From contig NMRA01000120.1 in the NCBI GenBank assembly GCA_002633005.1, positions 858,353-922,352 on the forward strand: a stretch of DNA of 64,000 bases, in the 5' to 3' direction. The translations under genes and the position numbers were made by a program. The DNA is from Phoronis australis (lineage: Eukaryota; Phoronida; Phoronidae). Shown one piece after another: positions 52,512 through 64,000 of the stretch. Below the pieces are notes generated by a model that was not told where the DNA came from, searched no databases, and was given only the letters and a program-made list of their open reading frames with translations. Each line of letters opens with the position of its first letter. The stretch's first letter is position 1.

Positions 52512-54213
52512 CTCCGTTACAATATCATCATTGTCACTTTCACCACCGCCTTTTTCAACGCGTCGCAATTGTTGTGTCAGTTCAAGAAATTGCGGTATAA
52601 AGTTATGACGATTTTCTAGAAAATATAATTATCTTAAAGTGGCATACAGCGCTTAAAATTGGTCTCGATTGTTCGTTAATCAAAATAAGTGTGGTTTATG
52701 GGCTTGGCATGAACGGACACTGAATTGCTATTGCTTGGGATCAGGCTCTAATATTGACTTGTCACGGCGTGTCATTTCATGTGCTGGGCACGGTCTCCAC
52801 TCAAGGAATTGCGAACTGTCAATTCTTTGCAATATCTAAAAACACTTCACATCGTACGGAACAAGGTGAGACCAAATTTATAGCAGTTAAGTAAGATTTC
52901 GTTTAGCCGACGGAATGCAGGTTTATTGCCGTTTTCAACCGTACAATGAGAGTGAAATATTGCTTTATCCTGTGCTGAATGTCGTTCACTATGAGGTCGC
53001 CGGAAATTAGTCAGCGGGGACCAGTCTGGGGGTGGGATCGAGACTCGAAACAATCGGTTCCATAACAATTGACTGTCCGCCAAACATTCAAAACACACCA
53101 CTGTATTCTCAATTACCCCCAACGCCAACTAGTTCATTTTTGACACATGGTTCAAGAATTCTAACTTACCAGCAAGATGATAACTTGAAGTTGACATTAT
53201 CTTAGCCCAGTCTACAAAAGTTGTCTTAGATGTAATTTACGAACAGTTTACTATACATTACTGATTCCATTTTTTATAAAGATTAGTTGTGTATTTTGCA
53301 TCACAACTACTAGCTCATAAAGAATATGAATACAAACTTTTATTTCCGCCATGATATCTGATTTCATTGTTTTGAGTTTTGTTTGTTTGTTTATTATTTC
53401 TTTTTTGTTTGTGTGTGTTCTAACCTCGTAATTTATCACTGTCTGCTGCTGTATCATATATTTATACATGCATACCTGTATACAATCAGGGTAATTTTAT
53501 CGTAGGCCTACTCACCGCACAGTCACAGCACCACCTATACGACTATTTGTAAAGATAAACGATTTTGCAAACAAACAGTAGCTGGCATAGTAATTCTCGC
53601 TATGTAATCTTTACTCTACTCATTCTGTTTAAATTTGTCAACATGAATGGCCGTAGGGTTTAATTTCACCCGGGTGCTATTCACTGATTAAAAATAGGCC
53701 TTAGTTTCTGTTACCGTATCAATTGCTGCTGACATTCACCACTGGTGTCGCTGTGACAGGGTAAGCGGTTGCCATTACAGGATTTTTCGACTCTTGCACG
53801 ATTTCCTTATTATTTTAATAAGCCTTCTTCAATTGAATTTTTTAACACAAGATTTCTTCAGTGAGAGGTTTTTTGTTGAATCAAATCTCTGAATTGGCAA
53901 AAAGAAATATTAAAAAGTTTAGCAGGGTTTGTCCCACCATATAGCTGTCATGAAATAGCACTTTTGTCATTAGGACAAATGCTGTTACTGTTACGTAACA
54001 GTGTTGGAATTGAACAAATTTGGGCGTATTCAGCCCAGAGCTGCTGAGAACGTAGGGCAAAATCACACTGTTAATGTTTACCGTGGTGTATTTAAATGGT
54101 CAATTTCTTGGTCCAAACGCTTTTTGTTCCTAAGCCTAACAATCAGCTCATTCAGCAGTGTTCAGTATTTCCTGACAGCTGGACACCTTTAAGTAGAGAT
54201 AGAGACTAGAAAG
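52512..54213. other. Sequence upstream of the candidate first coding exon
   Basis: It would contain 5' UTR, promoter or a further intron. No TATA box, CpG-dense segment or other supportable signal was seen. Confidence 0.4.
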
Positions 54214-54645
54214 ATTATTGTCACAGCGTGACAATAATGGACTCTGCGCGTGCATATTAAAGGAATTGTTACGGGAAGTTATTGACAGCAACCCCATTTA
54301 CCAATATGAAAAGAAATTCTTTAAAATTGTAGGAGTAATTACATGTTAATGTTTTGATGACCTTTCCACTAACTGACCTCTTCCGGTGCATTATGAACCC
54401 CAGTGAGGGAATAATTGTACAACCAATTTAAAGTAAAGTTAATGCTAAGAATCACAGATGTTTTTCTCTAAGCACTTAAGAATACAACATGAATGAATTG
54501 GTCAAACTTTCAGAAGAAAAATGCACCTAATGACCCCATGGATGCACCAAATGACCCAAAAATTTAGAATTCAAACTCAATCGCGTTTAATAAACAGATA
54601 TGTAATTTTGAAGTCTCTAGCTCAAAATTTTAATTTTGCACTCAA

Positions 54646-54658
54646 TGACCTTTGACCT
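54646..54658 (-). promoter_or_regulatory. Perfect DR1 (AGGTCA-A-AGGTCA), copy 1
   Basis: The minus strand reads AGGTCAAAGGTCA, the consensus direct repeat with 1-bp spacing bound by RXR/PPAR, HNF4 or COUP-TF type receptors. It repeats at 55,079-55,091 and 55,512-55,524, exactly 433 bp apart. Sequence match only; function is not implied. Confidence 0.6.
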
Positions 54659-55078
54659 ATTTTTTCTGATTGGTTAGGCCTATTGCGTAGTTAAGTAGGT
54701 TGTTCAATTGGCATGGTGACATACACTACTGTGCTGAAATTGAAAAGAATTCCTTGAAAAACGAAAGAGATATAACATTTTGAACGTTAACTGACCTTTG
54801 CACTAATTGACCCTATCCGGTGCATTATAAGCGTCTTTAGGAGAATTATTGCAAAGCCCATGGAAAATGTGTGTAATGCTGAGAATCACAGTTGTCTAAC
54901 GGTTGACACATCAGTGTACTTGGAGAATGAAAAGGTCAAATTTTCAGAAGAAAAATGCACCTAATGACCCCATGTTTGCACTAAATGACCTGAAACTTTG
55001 GATTCCAAATTGAATTATCTGTGCCAATCAGAACTGTGAATTTGAAGTGTCTAGCTCAAAATTTTAGTTTGCACCTAA

Positions 55079-55091
55079 TGACCTTTGACCT
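55079..55091 (-). promoter_or_regulatory. Perfect DR1, copy 2
   Basis: Same 13-mer AGGTCAAAGGTCA on the minus strand, 433 bp from copy 1. Confidence 0.6.
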
Positions 55092-55511
55092 GTTTAACCT
55101 GACTGGATGACCCAATTGCTTAGAAAAGTAATTTTTTAAATTGTCATGTTGACTTATACCTGTGCGCTGAAATTGAAAAGAATTCTTTGAAAAACGTAAG
55201 AGATATAACATTTTGAACGTTACATGACCTTTGCACTAATTGACCTTATCCGGTGCATTTTAAGCATCTTTTGGAGAATTATTGCAAAGCCCATGGAAAA
55301 TGTGTTTAACGCTGAGAATCACAGTTGCCTAACGGTTGACACATCTGAATACTTGCTGATTGAATAGGTCAAATTTTCAGAAGAAAAATTCACCTAATGA
55401 CCCCATGTTTGCACTAAATGACCTGAAACTTTGGATTCCGGTTTGATTTACCTGTGGCAATCAGACATGTTTATTTGAAGTGTCTAGTTCAAAATTTTAG
55501 TTTGCACCTAA

Positions 55512-55524
55512 TGACCTTTGACCT
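55512..55524 (-). promoter_or_regulatory. Perfect DR1, copy 3
   Basis: Same 13-mer AGGTCAAAGGTCA on the minus strand, 433 bp from copy 2. Confidence 0.6.
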
Positions 55525-55910
55525 GTTTCACCTGATTGGATGTCCCGATTACTTAGAAAAGTAATTTTTCAAATTGTCATGTTGACCTTTGCCTGTGCAC
55601 CGAATTTGAAAAAGATAGCTTTAAAACTGAAGGAGGAGTAGCATTTTGAAAATTATATGACCTTTGCACCAAATGACCCCTTCCGGTGCAATATGGAATA
55701 TGATTATATAATCAATCAAAATTTATATACTGTCAAAAGTCATATGCTGAATTTAAAGACCGTACCTGCACCCAATTTGGAGTTATTAAGCCTCAAAGTT
55801 GGTCGGAAGAAGAATAAGAAGAATAAGAATAAGAAGAATAAGAATAAGAATAAAATTGAAGAAAACCCAGGAACAACAGTACTCTGCGCTTACACGCGCA
55901 GAGTAATAAA

Positions 55911-56270
55911 ACGACAAGCCACGTGATTAGTGCAAAGCGCCATCTGCGTGCTAAACTTTGCAGTATAGGTGGCGCTGTGTCAGAGGGTAGGATGAATGGG
56001 TAACCTGGTTCCCGGGCCTCACAAGTGACGTCACGGATTGCTTGTGAAGGCCCAGGTACAGCGCACTAGAACGATGGTTTTCATTGGCTGTCAGCTGGCA
56101 ATTTTTAACCAGGAAGTTTGCTCTGCGCATGCTGACATCCGGTATTACGTTCTCAGGTCGCTAGGTGTCGCCAGAGTAAAAGTTATTTTGAGACTGGGTC
56201 GAGTTTGCGGTCGGGGGGAACTCTTTGGTGAGGTAGCTGTTTATATATTGTGATATTACCAACAAACTGT
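55911..56270. other. GC-richer segment with a CRE-like palindrome
   Basis: It contains GTGACGTCAC at 56,025-56,034 and more CpGs than its surroundings. It could be a promoter or first-exon region, but no exon or start is supportable. Confidence 0.25.
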
Positions 56271-56400
56271 AGTAGAATCATGTAATTAACGTTTCTTTAC
56301 TAGGAAAATAAACCTGAATTAACAATGGCTTCACTCTTTTCACTTGGCATTTTTTCAGTTTCATTGTTTGAATGCATTTTATGAATTGAAAACGTCCCGA

Positions 56401-56580
56401 AATCCTGGATCCTCCCCTGCTGTAAGATCTTACAGCAGGGGATGATCCAGGATTTTGAGTTAGGGGGTAGCGGCAAGGGCAGAGTATTTTGCCTGTCAGA
56501 CATTTGCACCCCCAAACAAGCAAATGGAATCTGGGAGAATTTTAGGCAGGGCCATGGCCCTCTTGCCGCGCCCCCTTCCC
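56401..56580. mobile_element. MITE family copy 3, joined to an inverted copy of its own end
   Basis: The right part from 56,436 (caggggatgatccaggattt) is the same family. Its left end is mirrored: 56,401-56,454 forms an almost perfect 54-bp palindrome around taagatctta, with the central 28 bp (56,414-56,441) fully palindromic. It suggests a head-to-head insertion or aborted transposition. Confidence 0.65.
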
Positions 56581-56599
56581 CCTATCTGTCTTAGTACAG

Positions 56600-58320
56600 T
56601 GTTACAGTAGACACTGCTGGCACCCAATTTCCACCACTTCGCAGACTACACAGTCTTCACTTCCTAGAACAACACAATTTTTGACCCTCCAGGTAGCCAA
56701 AATTCTCACCTCGTTGACATAATAATTTTTTCTTCCCCATTTCCCTTTTTGAGGTGGGACCCCGCACAACGTGAGGGTCCTTAGCCATTCAGATCACCTT
56801 GGGTATATTCGGGACCTCAAACTTCTCAATGGAGGTGAATTTAACCTTCGTGATTATCAAACTTAGTGGAGAATGATTGGCCATAAAGTTCGAGCATGCA
56901 CTGAAAACATTAACTTCCAAGGGCATCCAGAACACCTTGGGTGTTTTCGTAACCTCAAATTTCACCTAATAGGTGAACGCTCTCTTCATGTGTGCGGACT
57001 TCAGTTACCTTATTATTGTCAAGATTGAAAATCACGTGACTTGCCATATTTTGGATAACATTCATCTCCGAGAGGATATTTGAGGCTACGAAAATACCTG
57101 AAGTGTTTCTAAGAAAAAATTGTACATGTAAATAGGAAAATAGCCGAGGTGCTCCAGATGTTCCGAGGGTAAATTTGTAGCTACTAAAATACCCGAGAGT
57201 TGTTCCAAATGGGCCCTAACCTTTAGTTTTGTGCATATCTGGTACTAGAAGAATCTCCACCCGTTTAGACAGTGGCTAAAAAACCTTGTTTGTGGTCCGA
57301 GGTTTGGACTTCAATAAAATTGTAGCCTAATGTTTCAAATGCACAACCTTTTTATAAGAGCTAATGCTAACAACTGAATCCTTTCGTAATAATTCTTGGA
57401 CAGCTGTCTTTTTCACCCATTAAGCTTGAAGAAGTCGGCTCAGGGATTCCTGTTGTCAAAAATGAGTCTGGTGTCCAAGGTTTTAAAAATACAGGTTTCT
57501 TTTGCAGTAGGAAAAAGGTATCATATACAGTGTGTTTAACTTCCAGAGTGAAACCCATTGTATTCATGGGAAAAAGTTTGCTTTGGTAGGGATTTTTTCA
57601 AGCACAATTTTGAAAAGAAATTGTTTGAGAAAAATCACCCAATTGAGTGTTGTATTTTGTATAAACCTGTGGGAGTACCCCCTTGGAATGGTTTTAGGAG
57701 GGTACTCTGAAAGCCCAAGGATGGTGAAATGAACCCTATCCCTATACCTAACAATGTGAGTTGAACATCTTGGGAAGTACAAGCACAATTGTTTCTTCAG
57801 AATGCGCTTATCAGATGGTGTCTTCTAGCTTCCAGATTTCCTTTGAATTAAATCCCTTAAAGTTGCTATAAATGCGTCTTATGTGAAAAAGAATAAATTT
57901 TGATCTGAACAAATTACCACTATATACAGGAATTGGAATGACTATAAGAGGAAAATTTTCCAGGTGATCTATCATTTCACAAATAGGCTTGTGTGATGGA
58001 AATATTTTTGTGTTGTAAAATTAAACTGAAATAAATGTTTTTGCATGAATCAAGTTAGCCAAAAAAAAATGACGATAAAAAAGAAGCTGGAAATCGAATA
58101 AGAGGAAATAAAAACGAACAAGGAAAATTCCAAGCCCTGTATATATCCCTGTCTCAACTTGTTCTTTAGTGGACTTGGAAGAATTCAAACTTTGTTATTG
58201 CTCAAAGCCATAGTTCTTGCACCAGGTCTTAAGCAATAACAAACTATCAGTTCAACCGAAGCCAATATACCACATGTAATCTCAGTAAGGAACAGAACGA
58301 GATCAAGAGTCTGATCACGA
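56600..58320. other. Intergenic or upstream DNA, no feature seen
   Basis: AT-rich sequence without a supported exon, RNA or clear repeat boundary. Confidence 0.5.
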
Positions 58321-58323
58321 GCG

Positions 58324-58870
58324 CACACATGAAGATTGACATCAGACACTAGTATCCAAATCCAATGCCAATCTTCATGTGAGTGCTTGTGATTTTTGCT
58401 GCTAATTTGGCCAAAACCAACATTGTTTGTACCAGACCATTCTTATATTGTTACATGACGATTCTAAAAAGAGGTTGGGTTAATAGCAGCTAGAAAAATG
58501 GTACAATTTGTGGATACGGAACTTCAAAAGGGTTCATTTTTTCAACACAGTTTAGTACAGATGTTTTATTATTCTCCACATAGCATTTAAATGCNCACAC
58601 ACATGAAGATTGACATCAGACACTAGTATCCAAATCCAATGCCAATCTTCATGTGAGTGCTTGTGATTTTTCCAACTAATTTGGCCAAAAACAACATTGT
58701 TTGTACCAGACCAATCTTATATTGTTACATGACGGTTCTAAAAAGAGTTTGGGTAAATAGCAGCTTGAAAAATGGTACAATTTGTGGATAAGGAATGACA
58801 AAAGGGTTCATTTTTTCAACACAGTTTAGTACAGATGTTTTATTATTCTCCACATAGCATTTAAATGCTT
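58324..58870. repeat. 274-bp tandem duplication with hairpin starts
   Basis: Two copies in tandem (gaagattgac at 58,331 and 58,605). Each starts with a 13-bp perfect hairpin, cacatgaagattg ... caatcttcatgtg. The copies differ at several bases. A single N at 58,595 sits next to the junction. Confidence 0.85.
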
Positions 58871-59584
58871 TTTGGGCTAAACAGATTCTAACCCAGTCTT
58901 GTATAGATTGATTTAAAACAATGAAAAGGGATTATGCGATCATGTTTTGGGAATACACCTCTAGAGTGAAACTTTCATTCCAAATCGAACTTGAAATTGT
59001 TTTTGTCACTTCTAGTCCACATCCTTGCGAGATCAAGATAGTACTTAATGACCACTAGATTGGAGCTAAAATTTGAGTAAAAACTCAAGATTTCTAGTAA
59101 AACCTCGAACTCAGACTCAAACTTTTAGCTGTAATGCTGGGATCATTAATTGCCATCAATAAGTACTCAAGTATAGAATAAAAGAAACTTATCTCGAATT
59201 CAAACAAAACTAGAAAAATAAAATAACAAAAATAATTCTGTGTAAAAAGTTGAAACTCAGGGCCCAGGTGTTAATTTCATAATGGTTTATGCTTTCACAA
59301 GGCAGTGAATGTGCAACTTGAATGGCAGCGGGGTCTTTAATAACCTATTCCCATGTAGCAAACCTGGTGTAGTCAGAATTATTCAAGAGGTTGCTAAACT
59401 TGAAATTGTTGGTAACCAATGACTGTAATGTGAGGCAACTTGGAGGCACTGCATGAACAGGGGACAGGGACAGGGAAGCTAGGCAAGAACAAAACTGAAA
59501 TGAGTTCCTATCAGGGAATGGGTTTGCAATGAGGAGGGGATAGCCCTGTTGTGCGCCCACGGCTATCTTAATACCCAGACTTTG

Positions 59585-59850
59585 TATTGGTTGTTAGTTG
59601 GCAACCAACTAACTCACTCTCGGTCTACTGACCTCATTTTGTTTCCACTGCTAGGTGAAGCAGGTATTAGTTCTGAGTTGGCAACCAACTAACTCCCTAT
59701 CTATCTCTTGGGACACTATTTACTTCGTCACCAGATGGAGCAACTGCTGGTTGTTAGTTGGCAACCAACTCACTCTCAGTTTGCACTCATCTTGATTCCG
59801 ATACCAGGTGGGGCAACAATTGGTTTTTATTTGGCAACTAACTAAGCTCT
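59585..59850. repeat. Hairpin-bearing minisatellite of about 80 bp
   Basis: Four units, each containing the hairpin ttagttgg-caa-ccaactaa or a variant, at about 59,594, 59,674, 59,754 and 59,827 (spacing about 80, 80 and 73 bp). Confidence 0.8.
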
Positions 59851-59859
59851 TTGTAATTC

Positions 59860-61130
59860 TATTTGTTGTATTAGTCCGCACAAATCGTAGCACTGAAAAC
59901 TGCGATTTTCCATCATCCCAAATTATCTAAGGAAGCAACAAGACGAAACGTGATTTTTTGCTTCAGAGGCATTTGTAACGAAGTATCTATCTCAATGATG
60001 TCTATGACTGAGTCAATGGATCCATCGAAGTAGAGAAATTCCTGGGGAACTTCACGGAAATTCATGCGAGATTAACCTGAAGCACGAAAATAATCTTTTC
60101 TATTTATTAAAACCATTCATGGCCACAAAAATAGAAACGACATTTTCCAAATTGGCAAGGGAAATATGTCGTATTCTGGGTCTACAATGCAGGATCTAAT
60201 CGTAAGACTCAAATCGGACTGAGATTTGAAATCAAATCAATCACGCTGCATTGTTCGGGTACAAATGTGAAAGTTTACTCGAAGCGTGTCATGCAATTGG
60301 ACAATATTTGACATCTAGTTTCGACTACAGAGATTGGACCTCGGGTCCAAATTCTCAGCGCGACAAACAAGTTCATGATGAACTTTTCGCATTTATCCTA
60401 AAAGCCTCACCAGGGTGAAACATCTGGTGTCACACTCAAAACAATAACTAGCAAATACATTTACAGGTGGGTAATATACAGCAGACATGAGCAGGTCACC
60501 ACAAGTACCCGTCAAATTGCTGGTATCAGCGATGATGATCAGACTGCTATTGATTCTGTAGCCAAGAACTGGTGTTAATCATAAGGTAATTTGAAATTTC
60601 TTATTTGGAAAAACGTTCTACCATGAAAGCGTTTAAGCTATAATGCATTTTAGACCGGACATGTTTTAGGTGTATTTATTTTAACGCTGTGGAATGTCTC
60701 GTTTTCATCCACTGAAATGTAGTCAAGGTAACAAAATTCGATAGCTATTACATGTATATTTCCAACTGCTCTTAGTAGTATTTCCGTCGTTGGCGGGCAG
60801 AGTTGATTCCCTCATTGCGAGCAGTTAACATTCCACCAAATATAGCGTAGTTTTAGGTCGCGTTATAAAACTGAAATTGGCGCCAACTTTGCTGATAAAG
60901 TTCATATTTAAATTCAAGTATCGAGAGTTTGTCAGTTTTGTATGAATACGAAGTACATGATCAGATGGCACACGAGAAACCAGAAAGAAAGTTACGAGCA
61001 GATTTTTTTCTGCTACCGACTCACTTGCAGGATTCTGCCACGCGAAACCGTCAGTCGTATACCTGTGAGTAAATTGCCAATACCTACCGCCACGACACAA
61101 TGGTTAGGGAACACGTGACAGCTGTTCTCC
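59860..61130. other. Intergenic DNA, no feature seen
   Basis: Nothing supportable apart from short non-diagnostic open frames. Confidence 0.5.
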
Positions 61131-61131
61131 T

Positions 61132-63420
61132 GGGCCCGGTCTCCAATCTCCGCACTCAGACTCAACCTCATACTCGAGATTTCATACTCAAAATCGTGCT
61201 CACTGGAGTCGTACTCAAAAAAGCGTATCTAATGTCGTATTTCGAGTAGACTCCAAACGTACTCAAATCTGACACTCATACTGAGTTGCTATGGAACTCT
61301 TTATGATGTGAAATGCAAAGTCACGCAAAGCCGCGCTGATTCATCGCTCCCTATTGGAATAGACCACCCCAAGAACTAGGCCTACATTATCGTCTGCTGT
61401 CGCTACAACTACAAGAGTATGTCTATAACGTGGAATTATGAGTGTTCTGTAACTGTTATTCATTTTTTGGTTTCAATAAATGTTCTTATGCCATTTCTTT
61501 GATAGATTTGGCAATTATTAAGCTTTACTTCTTGATTTCGTCACCCAGTCCCGAAAATGTCTTAAGAAATATGTAACAGCTTACCACATCACATCTCTGT
61601 TGCTAATTTAGTCTTGACATAAAAGCCATTGCTGTGTAGGCCTACGCTGATGTCAAACTTTAATACGGTATCTTTGTATTTTACCGGGATGTATCAAGTG
61701 AGTTGACATTTGGCACGTGATTTAAAAACAATACTTGTGCAGGCATTCAGAGTTCACCAGTGGCAGTGAACGGGACGAGACGTCTACTTAGAAATCGGCA
61801 AACAAAATCTGGAATTCCATTTGGGGATTGAGGAATTATAGATGACTACGTTATGATGAAAAATGTACCTGACAGGGAAGCGAACTGTTTTTAACTTCCC
61901 TCCCCTCCTCGTCTTTTGGAAACCCTACAAAACGTAGGCACACATACCGAAATAAGGACAGCGCAAACTTCTCACACGACTTTTCCCAGAACTGCTTTCG
62001 ACGCTTGTTATGACTCGCCGACAAGCGATTACATACCAAACTTGAAATTTGAGCATAGACTCCGAATTTTTACTCAAAATCGTACTCGAAATATATTTCA
62101 AGTTTGGTATGGCAGTGTGCTTGAAATCGTACTCGAAAATAAATACGAGTCAGAGAACAAAATATCGAAAGGGAACCAAGAAATACAGCAAATCTAAAAA
62201 AATAAGTCCTCTTACCGTATCTCAGCACTTCAATTTCAGTTCAGAGATAATAGTTTTCATCTTAAATCTTCTTATTCTTCACCTTATTAACCCGCCATAT
62301 CACTGTATTTTATGCCCGCCATTCTACCTATGGCAACAGGCGCATTGTAATCATCGAAAGTGAACCAAGAAACACAGCAAATCTAAAAAATAAGTCCTCT
62401 TCCCGTATCTCAGCACTTCAATTTCAGTTAAGAGATAATAGTTTTCATCTTAAATCTTCTTATTCTTCACCTTATTAACCCGCCGTATCACTGTATTTTA
62501 TGGCCGCCATTCTACCTCTACAATTCCTGGCAACAACGCATTATAATCCCTTGTCGGCGAGTCATAACAAGCGTCGAAAGCAGTTGTGGGAAAAGTCGTG
62601 TGAGAAGTTTGTGCTGCTCTTATTTCAGTATGTGTGCCTACGTTTTGTAAGGTTTCCAAAAGACGAGGAGGGGAGGGAAGTTTAAAAAGTTCGCTTCCCT
62701 GTCAGGTACATTTATCATCATAACTTAGTCATCTATAATTCCTTAATCCCCAAATGGAACTCCAGATTTTGTTTGCCGATTTCTAAGTAGACGTCTCGTC
62801 CGGTTCACTGCCTGCACACGTATTGTTTTTTAACTCACGTGCCAAATGTCAACTCACTTGATACATCCCGGTTAAGTACAAAGATACAGTATCAAAGTTT
62901 GACATCAGCGTAGGCCTAAACAGCAATGGGTTTATGTCAAGACTGAATTAGCAACAGAGATGTAATGTAATAAGCTGTTACATATTTCTTAAGACATTTT
63001 CAGGACTAGGTGAGGAATTCAAGAAGTAAAAATAATTGCCAAATGTATCAAAGAAATGGCATAAGAATATTTATTGAAACTAAAAAATGAATAATAATTA
63101 CAGAACACTCAGAATTCCACGTTATAGACATACTCTTGTAGTTGTATCGACAGCAGACGATAATGTAGGCCTAGTTCTTGGGGTGGTCTATTACTATAGG
63201 GAGCGATGAATCAGCGCGGCTTTGCGTGATTTTGCATTTCACATCATAAAGAAGTTCCATAGCAACTCGAGTATGAGAGTCAGGTTTGAGTACGTTTGGA
63301 GTCTACTCGAAATACGACATTAGATACGCTTTTTTGAGTACGACTCCAGTGAGCACGATTTTGAGTATGAAATCTCGAGTATGAGTATGAGTCTGAGTAC
63401 GGAGATTGGAGACCGGGCCC
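61132..63420. mobile_element. 2.3-kb foldback element with arms of about 0.9 kb
   Basis: The left arm 61,132-62,025 starts GGGCCCGGTCTCCAATCTCC, and the right arm 62,551-63,420 ends with its complement. The arms align along their length by eye, including the inner ends (tgactcgccgacaag / cttgtcggcgagtca). The loop (about 62,026-62,550) holds a direct repeat of about 189 bp in two copies starting near 62,164 and 62,353. No transposase motif was found. Long inverted arms fit a foldback-type DNA transposon; a clear target duplication was not seen. Confidence 0.85.
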
Positions 63421-64000
63421 TGGTCGATTTAACTAGTGTGTTATTCATACAGGACAGTAGGCCTAACGTAAACAAGAGCCAGCGACATTAGGAAGATGCA
63501 ATCCGAAAGGGGCAACCACAATTTTCTGGGATTCACATTTCTTGAATATGAATTTTAAGCACCCGATTTGTCTGTACAACAGACCACATGTACACTCCCT
63601 CCATCAGTCATGTCAGCTTGTTTGGGTAAAGTGCTGCTTGTTGAGAAATCTACCAGCCAATCAGAAACGCCAGTGGAAAAAAATCCTGAGGAAAATTAAG
63701 TGATCATACCAGGCTTGCTAGCTACCACCCAGCGTCAGGGAGGGAACCAGCGAGGTCGTGACGGTTGCTCGCAAAAATGGGACTCATTTCGGATGTAATG
63801 TGGTCCAAAACGTTCTCGTCGTTACTTCTAGCCAAATTTTCAAATCAGCCGTGCTTAAATGAGTGATTACACCTTTTCGGTGATTAACTTAACGAAACTT
63901 TTTATCTTGTTATATTTTTCCGTGTTAACGTTATTGCATTTTAAACAATTTGTGGACTGGTAATATTGATGAATTATCAACCACGATACATTCATCAAAT
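63421..64000. other. Right-edge DNA, no feature seen
   Basis: No exon, RNA gene or repeat boundary could be supported. Confidence 0.5.

Larger units (their letters stand above)
54214..55910. mobile_element. Element with internal 433-bp tandem units and inverted subterminal ends
   Basis: The left end has a perfect hairpin (attattgtcac agc gtgacaataat, 54,214-54,238) then ACTCTGCGCGTG at 54,241-54,252. The inverted copy lies at 55,893-55,904 inside a second hairpin (55,881-55,904). Between them are about three and a half tandem units of about 433 bp, recognisable by gacctttgcactaattgacc at about 54,358, 54,790, 55,227 and 55,660, then an (AAGAAT)n tract at 55,806-55,855. It is non-coding. Hairpins plus internal minisatellite recall non-autonomous Helitrons, but no clear Helitron terminus was identified. 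Confidence 0.65.

Noticed and set aside
55657-55926. Lys/Asn-rich plus-strand ORF
   Set aside because: Produced by the (AAGAAT)n tract at the end of the tandem-repeat element.
56025-56034. Promoter of the large gene at the CRE-like palindrome
   Set aside because: A single motif with no exon, TATA box or transcript evidence; similar GACGTCA motifs recur in the introns.

Overview
This window is animal genomic DNA. It is AT-rich and intron-rich, with GT/AG-spliced exons of 80-240 bp, introns of up to about 14 kb, assembly gaps (N runs at 5,934-6,412 and 39,285-40,170, plus single Ns) and many degenerate transposons and satellites. The mix of neural-type Ig domains, sushi (CCP) domains, hAT and gypsy-like relics and a P2X7-intracellular-like fragment suits an invertebrate deuterostome (hemichordate, cephalochordate or echinoderm). 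The exact lineage cannot be read from sequence alone.

Almost all real coding sequence belongs to one very large minus-strand gene, read from about 52.5 kb down to beyond the left edge. Its likely first coding exon (52,361-52,511) encodes a signal peptide and ends in phase 1. Eight phase-compatible exons between 38.8 and 21.5 kb then encode four Ig domains, two exons each. Their motifs and spacing resemble the Ig1-Ig4 'horseshoe' of the L1/neurofascin/NrCAM adhesion family; Ig3 has lost both canonical cysteines. From 20.7 kb leftwards the gene continues as a tandem array of CCP exons: 18 usable (one cut by an assembly gap) plus one with a nonsense codon. Every complete CCP exon is symmetric (phase 1-1), so any can be skipped or duplicated without a frameshift. 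The 3' end of the gene is outside the window.

The CCP exons fall into subfamilies. Two divergent ones (20.6 and 14.7 kb) look older. A three-exon cassette (beta-gamma-delta) occurs at 17.4-18.5 kb and again at 9.4-10.7 kb, with partial copies at 8-9 and 6.6 kb. A separate alpha subfamily is repeated as units of about 550-577 bp at 0.2-2.1 kb, with a further copy at 4.5 kb. The introns are paralogous too, so whole exon+intron blocks were copied. A hAT transposase fragment sits exactly at one copy boundary (18.58 kb), and a larger hAT relic lies at 11.1-12.5 kb.

The rest is intron, upstream or intergenic DNA with repeats: a gypsy-like integrase relic (22.8-23.6 kb), a hairpin element flanked by 13-bp direct repeats (28.8-29.1 kb), a 42-43.6 kb satellite, several MITE copies, a TA-flanked mini-element with 27-bp inverted ends (48.8 kb), an element of about 433-bp tandem units each holding a perfect nuclear-receptor-like DR1 (54.2-55.9 kb), and a 2.3-kb foldback element with arms of about 0.9 kb (61.1-63.4 kb). 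No second complete gene, rRNA, convincing functional tRNA or CRISPR array was found.
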